A stretch of 64,000 nt of DNA from Pseudomonas triticicola (GCF_019145375.1 NZ_JAHSTX010000001.1:1773001-1837000), one strand, 5' to 3'. Positions 8,324 through 18,773 are shown, numbered from the stretch's first letter. Notes: generated from the letters alone by a model not told the origin. Numbers and translations: made by a program.

Positions 8324-9715
8324 ATGACCTCGCAATATTCCGCGCAAATGGCACACCGTCGCGGCCTCACCTTCTGGGTGCAATGGCTGTGCGCAATGAC
8401 CCTGGTCAACCTGTTGCTGATCGTGCTGGTGCACTGGCGCATCGGCGAGTTGCCCAGTGAGTACCGCTTGCTGATCATCCTCACCGTGCTTGGCTCAATG
8501 CCGGTCTACGGCCTGGTGCAGGTCTACCACAAGCGCCATGGTCTGCTGGTCGGACTGGGGCGGTTGCTGGCCGGCTGGCTGATTCTGCTCGGGCTGCTGA
8601 TGAGCATCGCCTTCGTCACCCAGACCAGCGCGTTGTTCTCGCGGCAAGTGGTGATTGTCTGGGCCGTGGTCGGTTTTCTCGCCCAGGCGGCGACGTTTCT
8701 GCCGCTGCATCTGTTCGTGCGCATGTACACCAAAATGATTTGCAACGAGCGCCGCGCGGTAATCATCGGCACCTGCCCGACCGCCCATGAACTGGCGCGC
8801 AAACTGCTCGACCCGGATCGTGCGCTGCTGCTCGGTTTTGTCGCGGCGAAAGCCAACAGCGGCCCGGCGCCGAGCATCCTGCCGCTGCTCGGTGAGGTCG
8901 AGGACATTCGCGAAATCATCACCCGCTTGCAGGCGCGGCGCGTGTACATCGTGCTGCCGATGGCCGAGGCAGCGACCATCGAAGCGCTGTACATCAACCT
9001 CCTCGACATGAACGTCGACGTGGTGTGGATTCCGGATCTGGGCAGCATGGTCCTGCTCAATCATTCGATCTCCGAGATCGAGCGGATGCCGGCGATCTAT
9101 CTCAACGAAAGCCTGCTCACCTCGCACCCCGGCAGCCTGTTCTGCAAGGACCTGTTCGAACGCAGCGTCGCCGCGGTGGCGCTGATTCTGCTCAGCCCGC
9201 TGCTGCTCGGCGTGGCCATCGCGGTCAAGCTGAGCTCGCCGGGGCCGGTGCTGTTCAAGCAGAACCGCCATGGCTGCGACGGCGAAGTGATCCGCGTGTG
9301 GAAATTCCGCTCGATGCGCGTGCACGACGATCAGCAAGTGCGTCAGGCCACCCGCGACGACGACCGCGTCACGCCGCTGGGGCGCTTTCTGCGACGCAGC
9401 TCGATCGATGAGCTGCCGCAACTGTTCAACGTGCTGTTCGGCCACATGGCGCTGGTCGGCCCGCGCCCGCACGCAGTCACCCACAACATCTATTACACCG
9501 GCAAGGTGCGCGCCTACATGGCGCGGCATCGGCTCAAGCCTGGCATCACCGGGCTGGCACAGATCACCGGGCATCGCGGCGAAACCGAGACCGTGGAAAA
9601 GATGCAGCGCCGGGTCGCCCAGGACCTCAATTACATCAATCAATGGTCTCTGTGGCTGGACATCAAGATCCTCCTGAAGACGCCCTTCACCCTGTTCTCG
9701 AAAAACATCTACTGA
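8324..9715 (+). CDS. Undecaprenyl-phosphate sugar-1-phosphate transferase (WbaP/WcaJ type)
   Basis: This 463-residue polytopic protein has several N-terminal membrane segments and a CoA-binding-like middle domain (RRAVIIGTCPTAHELARKLL). The C-terminal transferase domain begins near residue 270 (FCKDLFERSVAAVALILLSP). It has the family hallmarks VLFKQNRHG, VWKFRSMRV, RRSSIDELPQLFNV and GLAQITGHRGET. Such enzymes start repeat-unit synthesis by moving hexose-1-phosphate, usually glucose, onto undecaprenyl phosphate. AATCGGAGATCG gives a ribosome binding site before ATG 8324. The sugar specificity cannot be read from sequence. Confidence 0.9.
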   Translation: MTSQYSAQMAHRRGLTFWVQWLCAMTLVNLLLIVLVHWRIGELPSEYRLLIILTVLGSMPVYGLVQVYHKRHGLLVGLGRLLAGWLILLGLLMSIAFVTQTSALFSRQVVIVWAVVGFLAQAATFLPLHLFVRMYTKMICNERRAVIIGTCPTAHELARKLLDPDRALLLGFVAAKANSGPAPSILPLLGEVEDIREIITRLQARRVYIVLPMAEAATIEALYINLLDMNVDVVWIPDLGSMVLLNHSISEIERMPAIYLNESLLTSHPGSLFCKDLFERSVAAVALILLSPLLLGVAIAVKLSSPGPVLFKQNRHGCDGEVIRVWKFRSMRVHDDQQVRQATRDDDRVTPLGRFLRRSSIDELPQLFNVLFGHMALVGPRPHAVTHNIYYTGKVRAYMARHRLKPGITGLAQITGHRGETETVEKMQRRVAQDLNYINQWSLWLDIKILLKTPFTLFSKNIY

Positions 9716-9761
9716 CAGCGGCCAGCGCTCTGGCCCACCCCGCCACGCATGAGGTTTTCCC

Positions 9762-11120
9762 ATGAATGTGAGTGTATTCGGTATCGGTTATGTCGGACTG
9801 GTCCAGGGCGCCGCGCTGGCCGAGGTCGGCCACAACGTGCTGTGTGTGGATGTCGACGCGGCCAAGGTGCAGGCCTTGAATGACGGCAGCCTGCCCATCT
9901 ACGAGCCGGGTCTGAAAAGCCTGGTACGGGACAATCATCACAGCGGTCGCCTGCAATTCGGCAGCGATCTGGCCGCCGCCGTAAGGCACGGCGATGTGTT
10001 GCTGATCGCGGTCGGCACGCCGCCGGACGAGGACGGCTCGGCGGATCTTAAACATGTGCTCAGCGTCGCCCGCACCATCGGCGAGCACCTGCGCGGCGAG
10101 CAGATCATCGTCGACAAATCCACGGTGCCGGTGGGCACAGCGGACCGGGTGCGCGAATGCATCAGCGCCATCCTCGGCGAAAGTGGCCGTGGTGCACTGA
10201 CCTTCGATGTGGTTTCCAATCCGGAATTTCTCAAGGAAGGTTGCGCGGTCGACGACTGCATGCGCCCCGACCGGATCATCATCGGCACCGACAGCCCGCG
10301 CGCTGAAGCCGTGATGCGCGAGCTGTACGAACCGTTCAATCGCAACCGCGAAAAAATCATCGTCATGGATGTGCGCAGCGCCGAGCTGACCAAGTACGCG
10401 GCCAACTGCATGCTCGCGACCAAGATCAGCTTCATGAACGAAATGGCCGGGCTCGCGGAAAAGCTCGGAGCCGACATCGAAATGGTCCGCCATGGCATCG
10501 GCTCGGATCCGCGCATCGGCTACCAGTTCATCTACCCCGGCATCGGTTATGGCGGTTCGTGTTTTCCCAAGGATGTGCGGGCGTTGATCCATGCTGCCCA
10601 CGGCGTCGACATCGATGCGCGCCTGCTTCGCGCAGTCGAGTCACGTAACAACGAGCAGAAAAGCACGCTGTTCCACAAGATCGCCGAGCACTTCAACGGC
10701 GCGCTGGAAGGCAAAACCTTCGCGCTGTGGGGCCTGAGCTTCAAGCCCAACACCGACGACATGCGCGAAGCCCCCAGCCGCGTGCTGATGGAGGCGTTAT
10801 GGCGAGCCGGCGCCAATGTGCAGGCATTCGACCCGAAAGCCATGGAACAGGCGCAGCAGCTTTACGGCCCGCGCGATGACCTGACGCTGGCCGGGACCAA
10901 AGAGGCGGCGCTGAAAAATGCCGACGCGCTGGTGATCGTCACCGAGTGGCAATCGTTTCGCGCGCCGGACTTCGAACTGCTCGCCCGCCAGTTGAAAAAT
11001 CCGCTGATCTTCGATGGCCGCAATCTGTTCGATCCGCAACGCCTCAGCGCACGCGGCTTCACCTACATCAGCGTTGGTCGCCCGACCTGCGCCGCCGAAG
11101 CACAGGATCTCGCGTCATGA
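9762..11120 (+). CDS. ugd: UDP-glucose 6-dehydrogenase
   Basis: This 452-residue cytosolic enzyme opens with the NAD-binding motif [18 protein letters not shown]. It has VGTPPDEDG, the substrate-contact loop [11 protein letters not shown] and the catalytic Cys at about 267 in [11 protein letters not shown], followed by the C-terminal UDP-binding domain ([18 protein letters not shown]). It oxidises UDP-glucose twice to UDP-glucuronate. GDP-mannose dehydrogenase (AlgD) is a related alternative, but motifs and length fit UDP-glucose dehydrogenase better. Its product would feed the epimerase at 2012, so the polymer should contain uronic acid. It overlaps the next gene by ATGA. Confidence 0.88.
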   Translation: MNVSVFGIGYVGLVQGAALAEVGHNVLCVDVDAAKVQALNDGSLPIYEPGLKSLVRDNHHSGRLQFGSDLAAAVRHGDVLLIAVGTPPDEDGSADLKHVLSVARTIGEHLRGEQIIVDKSTVPVGTADRVRECISAILGESGRGALTFDVVSNPEFLKEGCAVDDCMRPDRIIIGTDSPRAEAVMRELYEPFNRNREKIIVMDVRSAELTKYAANCMLATKISFMNEMAGLAEKLGADIEMVRHGIGSDPRIGYQFIYPGIGYGGSCFPKDVRALIHAAHGVDIDARLLRAVESRNNEQKSTLFHKIAEHFNGALEGKTFALWGLSFKPNTDDMREAPSRVLMEALWRAGANVQAFDPKAMEQAQQLYGPRDDLTLAGTKEAALKNADALVIVTEWQSFRAPDFELLARQLKNPLIFDGRNLFDPQRLSARGFTYISVGRPTCAAEAQDLAS

Positions 11121-11824
11121 TCCGCCTGGAATTGCTCGACCGTTATTCGCCAGCCCTGCTGGACTCCAACCGGGCCTTCTCCTTTCTCAACTTCGCCTCG
11201 ATCGGCAGTTTCATCCGCCAGCCGCCGCCGTCGCTGGCGTATTTCTGCGACGGCATGCTGATGTCCGGGTTCATGTCGCGCATCACCGGGCGCGCGGTGC
11301 AGCGGGTCAGTTTCGATTTCACCTCGATTGCCGACCCGGTGTTGCGTGAATCCGAGCAGCGCGGCAAACGCGTCTATGTGGTCGGTGCGCGGCAAGCGGA
11401 GCTTGATCGTTTCGTTGACAAGCTCGGCACGCAATACCCGCGCCTGCAATTGGTCGGCGCGCACAACGGTTACTTCGACGCCGAACAAGGTGCGGCAATT
11501 CAAGCTGACATCCGCCGACAGCGGACCAACCTGCTGCTGGTCGGCCTCGGCGCCGGTCTGCAGGAGCGCTTTGTCCTCGAAGCGCTGCGCGGCGGTTTTA
11601 GCGGCGTGGCGTTCACCTGCGGCGGTTTCATTCGTCAGGAGGCCAATGCCAGCGAGCGTTACTACCCCGACGCGATCAATCGCCTGCACTTGCGCGCCTT
11701 CTACCGCATGTATCGCGAGCCGCACACGATCAAGCGTTACTTGCTCGACTACCCGAGCAATGCCCTGCGCCTGACCGAACTGATTCTGCGCCAGCAAGTG
11801 GCAATCAATGTCACTGCCCCATGA
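11117..11824 (+). CDS. WecG/TagA/CpsF-family glycosyltransferase
   Basis: This is a 235-residue protein starting at the ATGA overlap with ugd. The body shows the WecG/TagA fold: [18 protein letters not shown] near residue 40, [27 protein letters not shown], then [18 protein letters not shown] and a C-terminal positively charged region that docks to membrane lipid carriers. Family members transfer ManNAc, ManNAcA or related sugars to the second position on a polyprenol carrier. It probably adds the second sugar of the repeat unit. The donor sugar is unknown. Confidence 0.85.
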   Translation: MIRLELLDRYSPALLDSNRAFSFLNFASIGSFIRQPPPSLAYFCDGMLMSGFMSRITGRAVQRVSFDFTSIADPVLRESEQRGKRVYVVGARQAELDRFVDKLGTQYPRLQLVGAHNGYFDAEQGAAIQADIRRQRTNLLLVGLGAGLQERFVLEALRGGFSGVAFTCGGFIRQEANASERYYPDAINRLHLRAFYRMYREPHTIKRYLLDYPSNALRLTELILRQQVAINVTAP

Positions 11825-12915
11825 GGATTGTGCCGATGCATATTCTGTTCACGCTCAAGGATTACCAGACTGGCGGCGGCGTCGAGTGCGTGCAGCAACG
11901 CCTCGCCGAGCAGTTTCTGGCGGACGGTCGGCGGGTGAGTTTTTTCGTCATGAACGGCGACTCGCCCAACGTTGACGGCGCGCCGAGCATGGCCGGTGGC
12001 GGTGGCGGCCTCGCTGGCTGGCTGAAGTCGATCGTGCTGCTGCGCCGGCTGATTCGCCGTGAGGGAGTGACGCATCTGATTGGCGCCAAGGAGCAGGCCA
12101 ATCTGTGCACCTGGTTCGCCACCCTGGGCAGTCCCTGCAAAGTCATCTACACCCGCCACGCCGCGCTGGATTGTGCCGAGCAGAACACCGGGCGCGCCAG
12201 CCTGCGGCTGTTGTACGCGCTGTACCTGTGCGGCAGCGGCAAGGTGGTCGCGGTGTCCCAGGGGTTGCGCCAGTCGCTTGCCGGGTTGACGCCGTGGGGG
12301 CGACCGCGCATTCGTTATTGCCCGAACGCAGTGATCAGCGAACAACTGATGCGTGCGGCACAAGCGCCGTTGCCCGGTGGTGTGCCCCATCATTACTGGC
12401 TGGGGATCGGCCGATTGGTGCAGACCAAGGGCTTCGATTTGCTGCTCGACGCCTACGCGCTGGCGGCGCAACAACGCCCGCTGCCGTATCTGGTGATTGC
12501 CGGCGACGGCCCGTTACGCGAAGAGCTTGAGGCGCAGGCGCAACGGCTGGACATCGAACGCTTGGTGCATTTCACCGGGCATCTGCGTAATCCCTATCCG
12601 CTGATCCGCCATGCGCAGTTGTTGGTGCTCAGCTCATTGCACGAAGGTTTGCCGACGGTACTGGTCGAGGCGCTGGCGCTGGGTACGCCGGTGATTTCCA
12701 CCGATTGCGACAGCGGGCCGCGCGAGTTGCTCGATGATGGACGCCTCGGGCGTTTGGTCCGTGTCAATGATGTGCCGGCCCTGGCCGAGGCAATGCTCGA
12801 CAGTCTGGCCAACCGCAAACCGGCAGCTCCAGCCCGACATTCAGTCAGCGAAGCGATCCTGCCCTATACCAGCCAATACGCCGCCCAGGCCTATTACCAA
12901 GTGTGGAACCGATGA
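11821..12915 (+). CDS. Glycosyltransferase family 4
   Basis: This is a 364-residue GT-B enzyme. The N-terminal acceptor domain opens MHILFTLKDYQTGGGVECVQ. The C-terminal donor domain has YWLGIGRLVQTKGFDLLLDA and the EX7E motif in HEGLPTVLVEALALGTPV. ATG 11821 overlaps the previous stop by four bases; ATG 11836 is an alternative that would give 359 residues. It is a predicted cytosolic-face enzyme adding one sugar to the lipid-linked repeat unit, and it overlaps the next GT4 gene. The donor is not deducible. Confidence 0.88.
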   Translation: MRIVPMHILFTLKDYQTGGGVECVQQRLAEQFLADGRRVSFFVMNGDSPNVDGAPSMAGGGGGLAGWLKSIVLLRRLIRREGVTHLIGAKEQANLCTWFATLGSPCKVIYTRHAALDCAEQNTGRASLRLLYALYLCGSGKVVAVSQGLRQSLAGLTPWGRPRIRYCPNAVISEQLMRAAQAPLPGGVPHHYWLGIGRLVQTKGFDLLLDAYALAAQQRPLPYLVIAGDGPLREELEAQAQRLDIERLVHFTGHLRNPYPLIRHAQLLVLSSLHEGLPTVLVEALALGTPVISTDCDSGPRELLDDGRLGRLVRVNDVPALAEAMLDSLANRKPAAPARHSVSEAILPYTSQYAAQAYYQVWNR

Positions 12916-14018
12916 AAAAGCTGCTGATCATCCTCCAGGACCTCGGCGCCGGTGGCGCGGAGAAAATGATGGTGCGCCTCGCCGGTGCCTTGGTCGAGGC
13001 CGGCAACGAAGTGACGCTGCTGATGCTCACCGGTGCCGGCATCAATCAACCGGCGCTCGACCCACGGGTCAGGCAAGTGTTGCTCGACAGCCCGCGCAGT
13101 GCCGCCGCCGTGCCCGCGCTGATGCGCTTTTTGCGCAGCAATCGCTACGACGCGCAACTGGCGGTGCTCACTCATGTCAACGTCGTGGCGATTGCCGCCG
13201 CCGCGCTGTCCGGGACGCTGGCGCGGCTGCACGTCAGCGAGCGCAATGCCTTTTCGCGGGACAAGCACGTCAACCCGGCCCTGTCGGTCAAGCTCGCCTA
13301 CTGGCTGGCGCCTTGGCTGTATCGGCTGATTCCCAACCCGGTGATCTGCGTGTCGCAAGGCGTCGCCGAAGACCTGGTCGACACCACTATCGCCCGCCCG
13401 CGCGATGTGACCACCGCTGACAACCCGGTGCTCGACAACGATTTTCGCGACAAGCCTGCCGCCGCGCCCAGCCATCCCTGGCTGAAGAATAAAACCACAC
13501 CGGTGATCGTCGCCGTGGGTCGCCTGGCGCAGCAAAAGGGCTTCGACACTCTGATCGACGCCTTCGCCCGTCTGCCACAAGGCGATGCGCGGCTGATCAT
13601 CTTCGGCGAAGGCGCCTTGCGCGGCGAACTGCTGGCCCAGGCGACAGCGCTCGGCGTCGCAGAGCGTTGTGATCTGCCGGGGTATGCCAGCGACCCCATC
13701 GCCGAAATCGCTCGGGCCGATTGCTTTGTTTTGTCGTCACGCTTCGAAGGCAGCCCCAACGCCCTGGTCGAAGCCCTGTCGACCGGCACGCCGGTGGTAG
13801 CGACCCGCTGCCCGTATGGCCCGCAGGAAATTCTCGCCGATGGTGCCGTCGCGCCCTTGGTCGAGGTGGACGATCCGGCCGCCCTCGCCGCCGCGATCAG
13901 TGCGCAAATGGCCACGCCGCGAGCCGTGCATCGCCAGCGCCGCATTGATGCTGCCGCGCGCTTTGTCAATGCTCGCGCGGTGCAGACCTACCTCAAGGCG
14001 TTACTCGGGAGGCGCTGA
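12912..14018 (+). CDS. Glycosyltransferase family 4
   Basis: This is a 368-residue GT-B enzyme opening MKKLLIILQDLGAGGAEKMM, typical of GT4 enzymes of polysaccharide loci. The donor domain shows VIVAVGRLAQQKGFDTLIDA and the EX7E motif FEGSPNALVEALSTGTPVVA. The ATG at 12912 lies in an ATGA overlap with the previous gene. A GTG three codons earlier is also open but less likely. It acts after the preceding transferases on the lipid-linked oligosaccharide; linkage and donor are unknown. Confidence 0.88.
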   Translation: MKKLLIILQDLGAGGAEKMMVRLAGALVEAGNEVTLLMLTGAGINQPALDPRVRQVLLDSPRSAAAVPALMRFLRSNRYDAQLAVLTHVNVVAIAAAALSGTLARLHVSERNAFSRDKHVNPALSVKLAYWLAPWLYRLIPNPVICVSQGVAEDLVDTTIARPRDVTTADNPVLDNDFRDKPAAAPSHPWLKNKTTPVIVAVGRLAQQKGFDTLIDAFARLPQGDARLIIFGEGALRGELLAQATALGVAERCDLPGYASDPIAEIARADCFVLSSRFEGSPNALVEALSTGTPVVATRCPYGPQEILADGAVAPLVEVDDPAALAAAISAQMATPRAVHRQRRIDAAARFVNARAVQTYLKALLGRR

Positions 14019-14019
14019 G

Positions 14020-15327
14020 ATGAACCGCCTGCAAGTGCGTTATTCGACGCTGGCCGATGCCTTCACCCTGTTCGGTGTGCTGTTTTATACGCAGGTGATC
14101 GGCTTCTTTCTACGCTTGGGCAACGTCAGTACGCTGGACGACGCCCAGCAGGATCTGGAAGGCAATCTGGCCAATCAGGTCTGTGGCTTGCTGACCTTGC
14201 TGGTGCCGCTGTTCTTCTTCATCCGCCACAAGGTTTTCCTTAGCAAGACCTTCTACCGGCAGAACCTGTTTCTGCTGCTATTTCTCGGCTGCGTGGCGGC
14301 GTCGATCAGTTGGTCGAGCGAGCCGATGCTCAGCTTCAAGCGTTTCGTTGCGCTGCTCAGCGTAGTGTTCTTTGCCGGTTTCATCGCCTGGCGCTACAGC
14401 CTGGAACGCATTGCGTTTCTGTTCGGCTGTGTGATCGGTGCGGCGGCGTTGGTCGGGTTGATCTTTGCCGTGATTCGCCCGGACATTGCCTTTATTTCCG
14501 GCGGCATCCGTGACGGTGCCTTTCGCGGGGTGTTCGCGGAAAAAAATGCCGGCGCACGCCTGAACGCAATTGCGATCCTGTTGCTGCTGCCGATGATCCG
14601 CCAGCGCAACCCGCTGGCCATGCTCTACGGCCTATTCGCGCTGATTGCCATTGGCCTGGCGCAGTCGGCCACGGCGATTGCGCTGATCGTCGCCGGCACC
14701 GCCAGTTACGCCTACTTCATCACCCTGATCCGGCTGCGTATCAACCGCTCACTGTTGGCCTTCACCGCCGCTACGCTGGTGTTCTTCCTCTTGTGTGGGG
14801 TGCTTTACGCCAACTACGCGATGCTGCTGGAACTGGTCGGCCGCGACCCGTCACTCACTGACCGCACGCTGATCTGGGAGCTGTTGCAGCCGCTGATTGA
14901 CGACCAGTTCCTCAAGGGCTACGGCTTCGGTGCGTTCTGGGCGAGTGCCGATGCCGATGCGTTCATAACCCGCTGGGGCTACATCGGCAATGCCCACAGC
15001 GGCTACGTCGAAACCCTGCTCAACGGCGGTTTGATCCAGTTGATCGCCCTGCTGCTGATGTTTGCCCAGACCCTGAGCAAGCGCTACCGGGCAATCACCG
15101 CCGATCAGTCGGCGCGCTATCAGGCCTGTGCGCTGGTGGTCATCGGCCTGTTTGTGGTTACCAATTACGTCGCCTACGTGATCCCCAACTATCGCTCGGG
15201 CGAGTTCCTGATTTTCTGCGTGCTCAGCCTGACCTTCCGCCACCACCTCGTCGCCCGTCCGCAGCCGCTGCCAGCGGCGAATGCTCGGCCGATGCGCGCC
15301 ACTTTCCGGGAGCAACGCCCATGCTGA
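14020..15327 (+). CDS. O-antigen ligase/polymerase-family membrane protein (Wzy)
   Basis: This 435-residue protein is almost wholly hydrophobic, with about 10-12 membrane segments. It has a large periplasmic loop near residues 280-330 that contains LVGRDPSLTDRTLIWELL and HSGYVETLLNGGL, the Wzy_C (O-antigen ligase superfamily) signature RT..W and H. In a Wzx/Wzy locus it polymerises repeat units on the periplasmic side. The start is ATG 14020, two bases after the GT4 stop, with GGGAGG upstream. The next gene overlaps it by seven bases. Confidence 0.87.
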   Translation: MNRLQVRYSTLADAFTLFGVLFYTQVIGFFLRLGNVSTLDDAQQDLEGNLANQVCGLLTLLVPLFFFIRHKVFLSKTFYRQNLFLLLFLGCVAASISWSSEPMLSFKRFVALLSVVFFAGFIAWRYSLERIAFLFGCVIGAAALVGLIFAVIRPDIAFISGGIRDGAFRGVFAEKNAGARLNAIAILLLLPMIRQRNPLAMLYGLFALIAIGLAQSATAIALIVAGTASYAYFITLIRLRINRSLLAFTAATLVFFLLCGVLYANYAMLLELVGRDPSLTDRTLIWELLQPLIDDQFLKGYGFGAFWASADADAFITRWGYIGNAHSGYVETLLNGGLIQLIALLLMFAQTLSKRYRAITADQSARYQACALVVIGLFVVTNYVAYVIPNYRSGEFLIFCVLSLTFRHHLVARPQPLPAANARPMRATFREQRPC

Positions 15328-16250
15328 ATGATCCCTACGCCGTCACCGTGTGCGTGGTGATTCCGCTGTACAACGCCGCCGCCAGCATTCAGCGCACACT
15401 GGATTCGGTGTCTGCACAGACTCGCCTGCCGGACAAAGTCATTGTCGTCGATGACGGTTCCAGCGATGCCGGACCAGAGATCGTCAAGCACTACGCCGCG
15501 CCTTTCCCCATCGTGCTGTTGCCGCAGCCCAATCAAGGCCCGGCGAGTGCGCGCAATCGCGGCGTGTTCAGTGCCGAAGAAACCTTCATCGCCTTCCTCG
15601 ATGCCGATGACCGCTGGCATCCGGAAAAACTGCAAAAACAACTGGCGCTGCACGCGGAGTTGACCCGACAGGGACGCAAAGTCGGTTTGATCGATTGCTT
15701 TCAGATGAGCGAATTCAGCGACGGCAAACGGCAACTGGAGGATCGCTGCAAACACGGCGAGCACTTTGCCGATTTCATGCGCGAGAACATCATCAACGGC
15801 ACCTCCGGCGTACTCGCCCTGCGCGAGATCATCGTCGCCATTGGCGGCTTCGATCAGAGCCTGCGCTTTGCCGAGGATCGCCTGCTGTGGACGCGCATCG
15901 CCGAAATCAGCGAGATCCACAGCGTGCCGCAGATTTTGCACTGGCGCGCCGTCAACGCGGCCAATATCACTGCGCAACCGCACAAGTATTACTCGCACAA
16001 GCTGCGCTTCATTCAGCTGTACCTGGCGCGTTACGGCACGCGGCTGAACAAGCAGCAGCGGATCTATTTCGTCCTCGCCAACCACGCGGAATTTCTCAAT
16101 GCGTTTTCCCGGCGCGGCGATCACCCACGGGTCATCGAGGTGTTCCGGCAGATGCTCGGACATTCGTGGCAGACGCTGTTTTTCTCCCAGGGCAAACCGA
16201 CCCTGCGCTACCTCTATGCCTGCTTGAAAAGCCTGGGCAACAGCCGCTGA
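15321..16250 (+). CDS. Glycosyltransferase family 2
   Basis: This 309-residue GT-A enzyme opens with the GT2 pattern VVIPLYNAAASIQRTLDSVS. The metal-binding DXD-type motif is FLDADDRWHP near residue 93, and a later RFAEDRLLWTRIAE supplies the ED acceptor-base region. There are no membrane segments, so it works at the cytosolic face of the inner membrane. It overlaps the polymerase gene by seven bases and lies 17 bases before the flippase gene. It probably adds a side or terminal sugar. Specificity is unknown. Confidence 0.88.
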   Translation: MLNDPYAVTVCVVIPLYNAAASIQRTLDSVSAQTRLPDKVIVVDDGSSDAGPEIVKHYAAPFPIVLLPQPNQGPASARNRGVFSAEETFIAFLDADDRWHPEKLQKQLALHAELTRQGRKVGLIDCFQMSEFSDGKRQLEDRCKHGEHFADFMRENIINGTSGVLALREIIVAIGGFDQSLRFAEDRLLWTRIAEISEIHSVPQILHWRAVNAANITAQPHKYYSHKLRFIQLYLARYGTRLNKQQRIYFVLANHAEFLNAFSRRGDHPRVIEVFRQMLGHSWQTLFFSQGKPTLRYLYACLKSLGNSR

Positions 16251-16267
16251 ATTTCAGGGATCGCGCC

Positions 16268-17686
16268 ATGGCCAACCGCCGCCTGATGACACTTGTATGG
16301 ATTTTCACCGAGAAGTTCGGCCTGATTTTCCTGTCGATGATTACCTTTGTCGTCTACGCGCATCTGCTGACGCCGACGGAGCTGGGCATTGGCACGCTGA
16401 TCATCGCCGTGGTCGAAGTGGTCGGCATTCTCTTCTCGTCGATGCTGGAAGACCCGCTGGTGCGCCTGCAACGTGTCGAGGACAAACACATCAGCAGCGT
16501 GTTCTGGTTTGCCGTGCTGGTCAGTCTGCTGTCGATTGCGTTGATTTCGCTGGCGGTGGTGCTGTATACGCCGTCCACCGCGCTGCGCTGGATGACCGCC
16601 GTGGCCTCGGTGAAAATCCTTTTCACCCTGATGGCGCGGGTGTATGTGGCGCAGATGCGCCGCAGCGGCAATTTCAAGTTGCTGGCCTCGCGTACCTTGC
16701 TCGGCAAAGTCGCGGGCGGGGTTGGCGGTGTGGCCGTGGCGATGCTGGGTTTCGGCCCGTGGGCGGTGGTTGCTCAGGCGCTGATCATGGACGGCATCTC
16801 CACACTGGTACTGATGCGCAGCGAGCGTCGGCGCATTCCGTTTCTTATCGACCGCCAGGTGCTGGGCGAATTGCTGCGCGCCGGTCTCCCGGTCTGTGTC
16901 AACGTGATGAGTTCGCAAACCCTGCAACGTGGCGTCAACCTGATTCTCGGCCTGACTGCCGGGGCCCACGCGGTGGGCATGTTCAACCTGGCGATGCGCA
17001 TCATCGACCTGCCGCGCTCGGCGATATACAACGGCTTGATGAGTTACGCCCTGCCGGTGTTCGCTCGACGGAGTGGCGAACCGGCGCGGCTGATCGGGGT
17101 AATTGGCGATTCCACGGCGATCAGCGGTTTCGTGCTGACACCGCTGTTCTTCGGTATCGCCCTGACCGCCGAAGACATCATCCTGCTGATCTTCGGCGCG
17201 AAATGGGCCGATGCGATTCCCTTGCTGCAAGTGCTCGCCTGCACGGCGGCGCTGGGCAATCTGGCGCTGTATGCAACCACTGCGCTGGTGGCGGTCAATC
17301 GCACGCACCTGACGCTCAAGGCCGAAGTTGCCACCACCCTGCTCGCGCTGGCGCTGGTGTATCTGCTCGGCGCGACCTACGGCGGCATGGCGGCGGCGCT
17401 GGCTTTGCTGCTGCGCATGCTGCTGATCACGCCGTTGCAGGTACGCGGCCTGCACGTCGCCATCGGTTATGACTGGCGCAGCTTCTTCCAGTCCAGTTAC
17501 CGCAGCCTGTTCGCCTCGTTGCTGATGGTCGTCGTGGTGATGTGGTCGTCGCGGCAAATCGGCCTGTCCGGCTACGCCCACCTGGCCGGCGATATTGCCA
17601 TCGGCGCGCTGACCTACGCCTTGGCCTACAGCCTGCTGCACCCGCGCTGGCCGCAAGAATTCAAGTTGGTGTTTACCGCCCGCTGA
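16268..17686 (+). CDS. Oligosaccharide flippase (Wzx, MOP superfamily)
   Basis: This 472-residue protein has about 12-14 membrane segments and the MOP/RfbX pattern from the start (LMTLVWIFTEKFGLIFLSMI, then YAHLLTPTELGIGTLI). It contains a GMFNLAMRIIDLPRSAIYNG motif near 240 and the conserved AKWADAIPLLQVLA region. It would flip the lipid-linked repeat unit to the periplasm for polymerisation. The start is ATG 16268 after AGGGATCGCGCC; the same frame is open upstream but overlaps the GT2 gene fully and is not homologous there. Confidence 0.87.
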   Translation: MANRRLMTLVWIFTEKFGLIFLSMITFVVYAHLLTPTELGIGTLIIAVVEVVGILFSSMLEDPLVRLQRVEDKHISSVFWFAVLVSLLSIALISLAVVLYTPSTALRWMTAVASVKILFTLMARVYVAQMRRSGNFKLLASRTLLGKVAGGVGGVAVAMLGFGPWAVVAQALIMDGISTLVLMRSERRRIPFLIDRQVLGELLRAGLPVCVNVMSSQTLQRGVNLILGLTAGAHAVGMFNLAMRIIDLPRSAIYNGLMSYALPVFARRSGEPARLIGVIGDSTAISGFVLTPLFFGIALTAEDIILLIFGAKWADAIPLLQVLACTAALGNLALYATTALVAVNRTHLTLKAEVATTLLALALVYLLGATYGGMAAALALLLRMLLITPLQVRGLHVAIGYDWRSFFQSSYRSLFASLLMVVVVMWSSRQIGLSGYAHLAGDIAIGALTYALAYSLLHPRWPQEFKLVFTAR

Positions 17687-17717
17687 GCTGCATTTCCTCG
17701 CAATGGAGCACGTCGTC

Positions 17718-18773
17718 ATGCGCAAAACCACGTTGATCACGGGCGGTGCCGGCTACATCGGTTCGCACACGGCATTGCAACTGATCGAATCCGGACACTC
17801 GGTACTGATCCTCGACAACCTGTGCAACAGCAGCCGCGAGGCAATCGCCCGGCTGCAGCTGTTGAGTCATTCGAGCATCGATTTCATCGAAGGTGATATC
17901 CGCGATGCTGCGTTGCTGGAAGAGATTTTCAGCACCTACGCGATCGACGCGGTGCTGCATTTCGCCGGGCTCAAAGCCGTTGCGCAGAGCGTGCGGCGGC
18001 CAATGGATTACTACGCCAACAATGTAGTCGGCACGCTGAATCTGTGTCAGGCCATGGCCCGCGCCCATGTGTTCAATCTGGTGTTTAGCTCATCAGCCAC
18101 CGTGTACGGTGAGCCGGCCAGCATGCCCATCGTCGAAGACCACGGCACCGGCAAACCGGCCAATCCCTACGGGCGTTCCAAGCTGATGATCGAAGAACTG
18201 CTCAGCGACCTCGCCGCCGCCGACGCGCGCTGGAACATGGCCGTGCTGCGCTACTTCAATCCTATAGGCGCGCACCAAAGCGGATTGATCGGTGAAGCGC
18301 CCAATGGTCGACCTAACAATCTGCTGCCGTGCCTGACCGAGGTTGCCAGCGGCCAGCGCGCTGCGTTGACCGTGTATGGCAACGACTATCCAACCGTCGA
18401 CGGCACCTGTATTCGCGACTACATCCATGTGCTGGATCTGGCCGAAGGTCATCTCAAGGCGCTACAGGTTTTGCACGGTGATGAGCATGGCCTGCACGTG
18501 TGGAATCTCGGCACCGGCAGCGGCTATAGCGTGTTGCAGATCATCAGCGCTTTCGAAGACGTCACCGGCCTGCGCATTCCTTACCGCTTCGCCCCACGCC
18601 GCGCTGGTGATGTCGCCGAGTGCCGCGCCGATGTGAGCAAGGCCGGGCGCGAACTGGGCTGGCGCGCACAACGCGAGCTGACGCAAATGCTCATCGACAG
18701 CTGGCGCTGGCAGACCCACAACCCTTGGGGCTACCGCCCGCAACCAGTGCCGCTGCTGGCGGTGGGCACTTGA
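17718..18773 (+). CDS. galE: UDP-glucose 4-epimerase
   Basis: This is a 351-residue extended SDR with the NAD motif TGGAGYIGSHTALQL at the start, FAGLKAVAQSV, the Ser of SSSATVYG, the catalytic YGRSK near 150, and YFNPIGAH. These are GalE hallmarks. It interconverts UDP-Glc and UDP-Gal and so supplies UDP-Gal to the locus. ATG 17718 is chosen because GGAG lies 10 bases upstream; ATG 17703 would add five residues and has no ribosome binding site. It is in line with the flippase gene (31-base gap). Confidence 0.93.
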   Translation: MRKTTLITGGAGYIGSHTALQLIESGHSVLILDNLCNSSREAIARLQLLSHSSIDFIEGDIRDAALLEEIFSTYAIDAVLHFAGLKAVAQSVRRPMDYYANNVVGTLNLCQAMARAHVFNLVFSSSATVYGEPASMPIVEDHGTGKPANPYGRSKLMIEELLSDLAAADARWNMAVLRYFNPIGAHQSGLIGEAPNGRPNNLLPCLTEVASGQRAALTVYGNDYPTVDGTCIRDYIHVLDLAEGHLKALQVLHGDEHGLHVWNLGTGSGYSVLQIISAFEDVTGLRIPYRFAPRRAGDVAECRADVSKAGRELGWRAQRELTQMLIDSWRWQTHNPWGYRPQPVPLLAVGT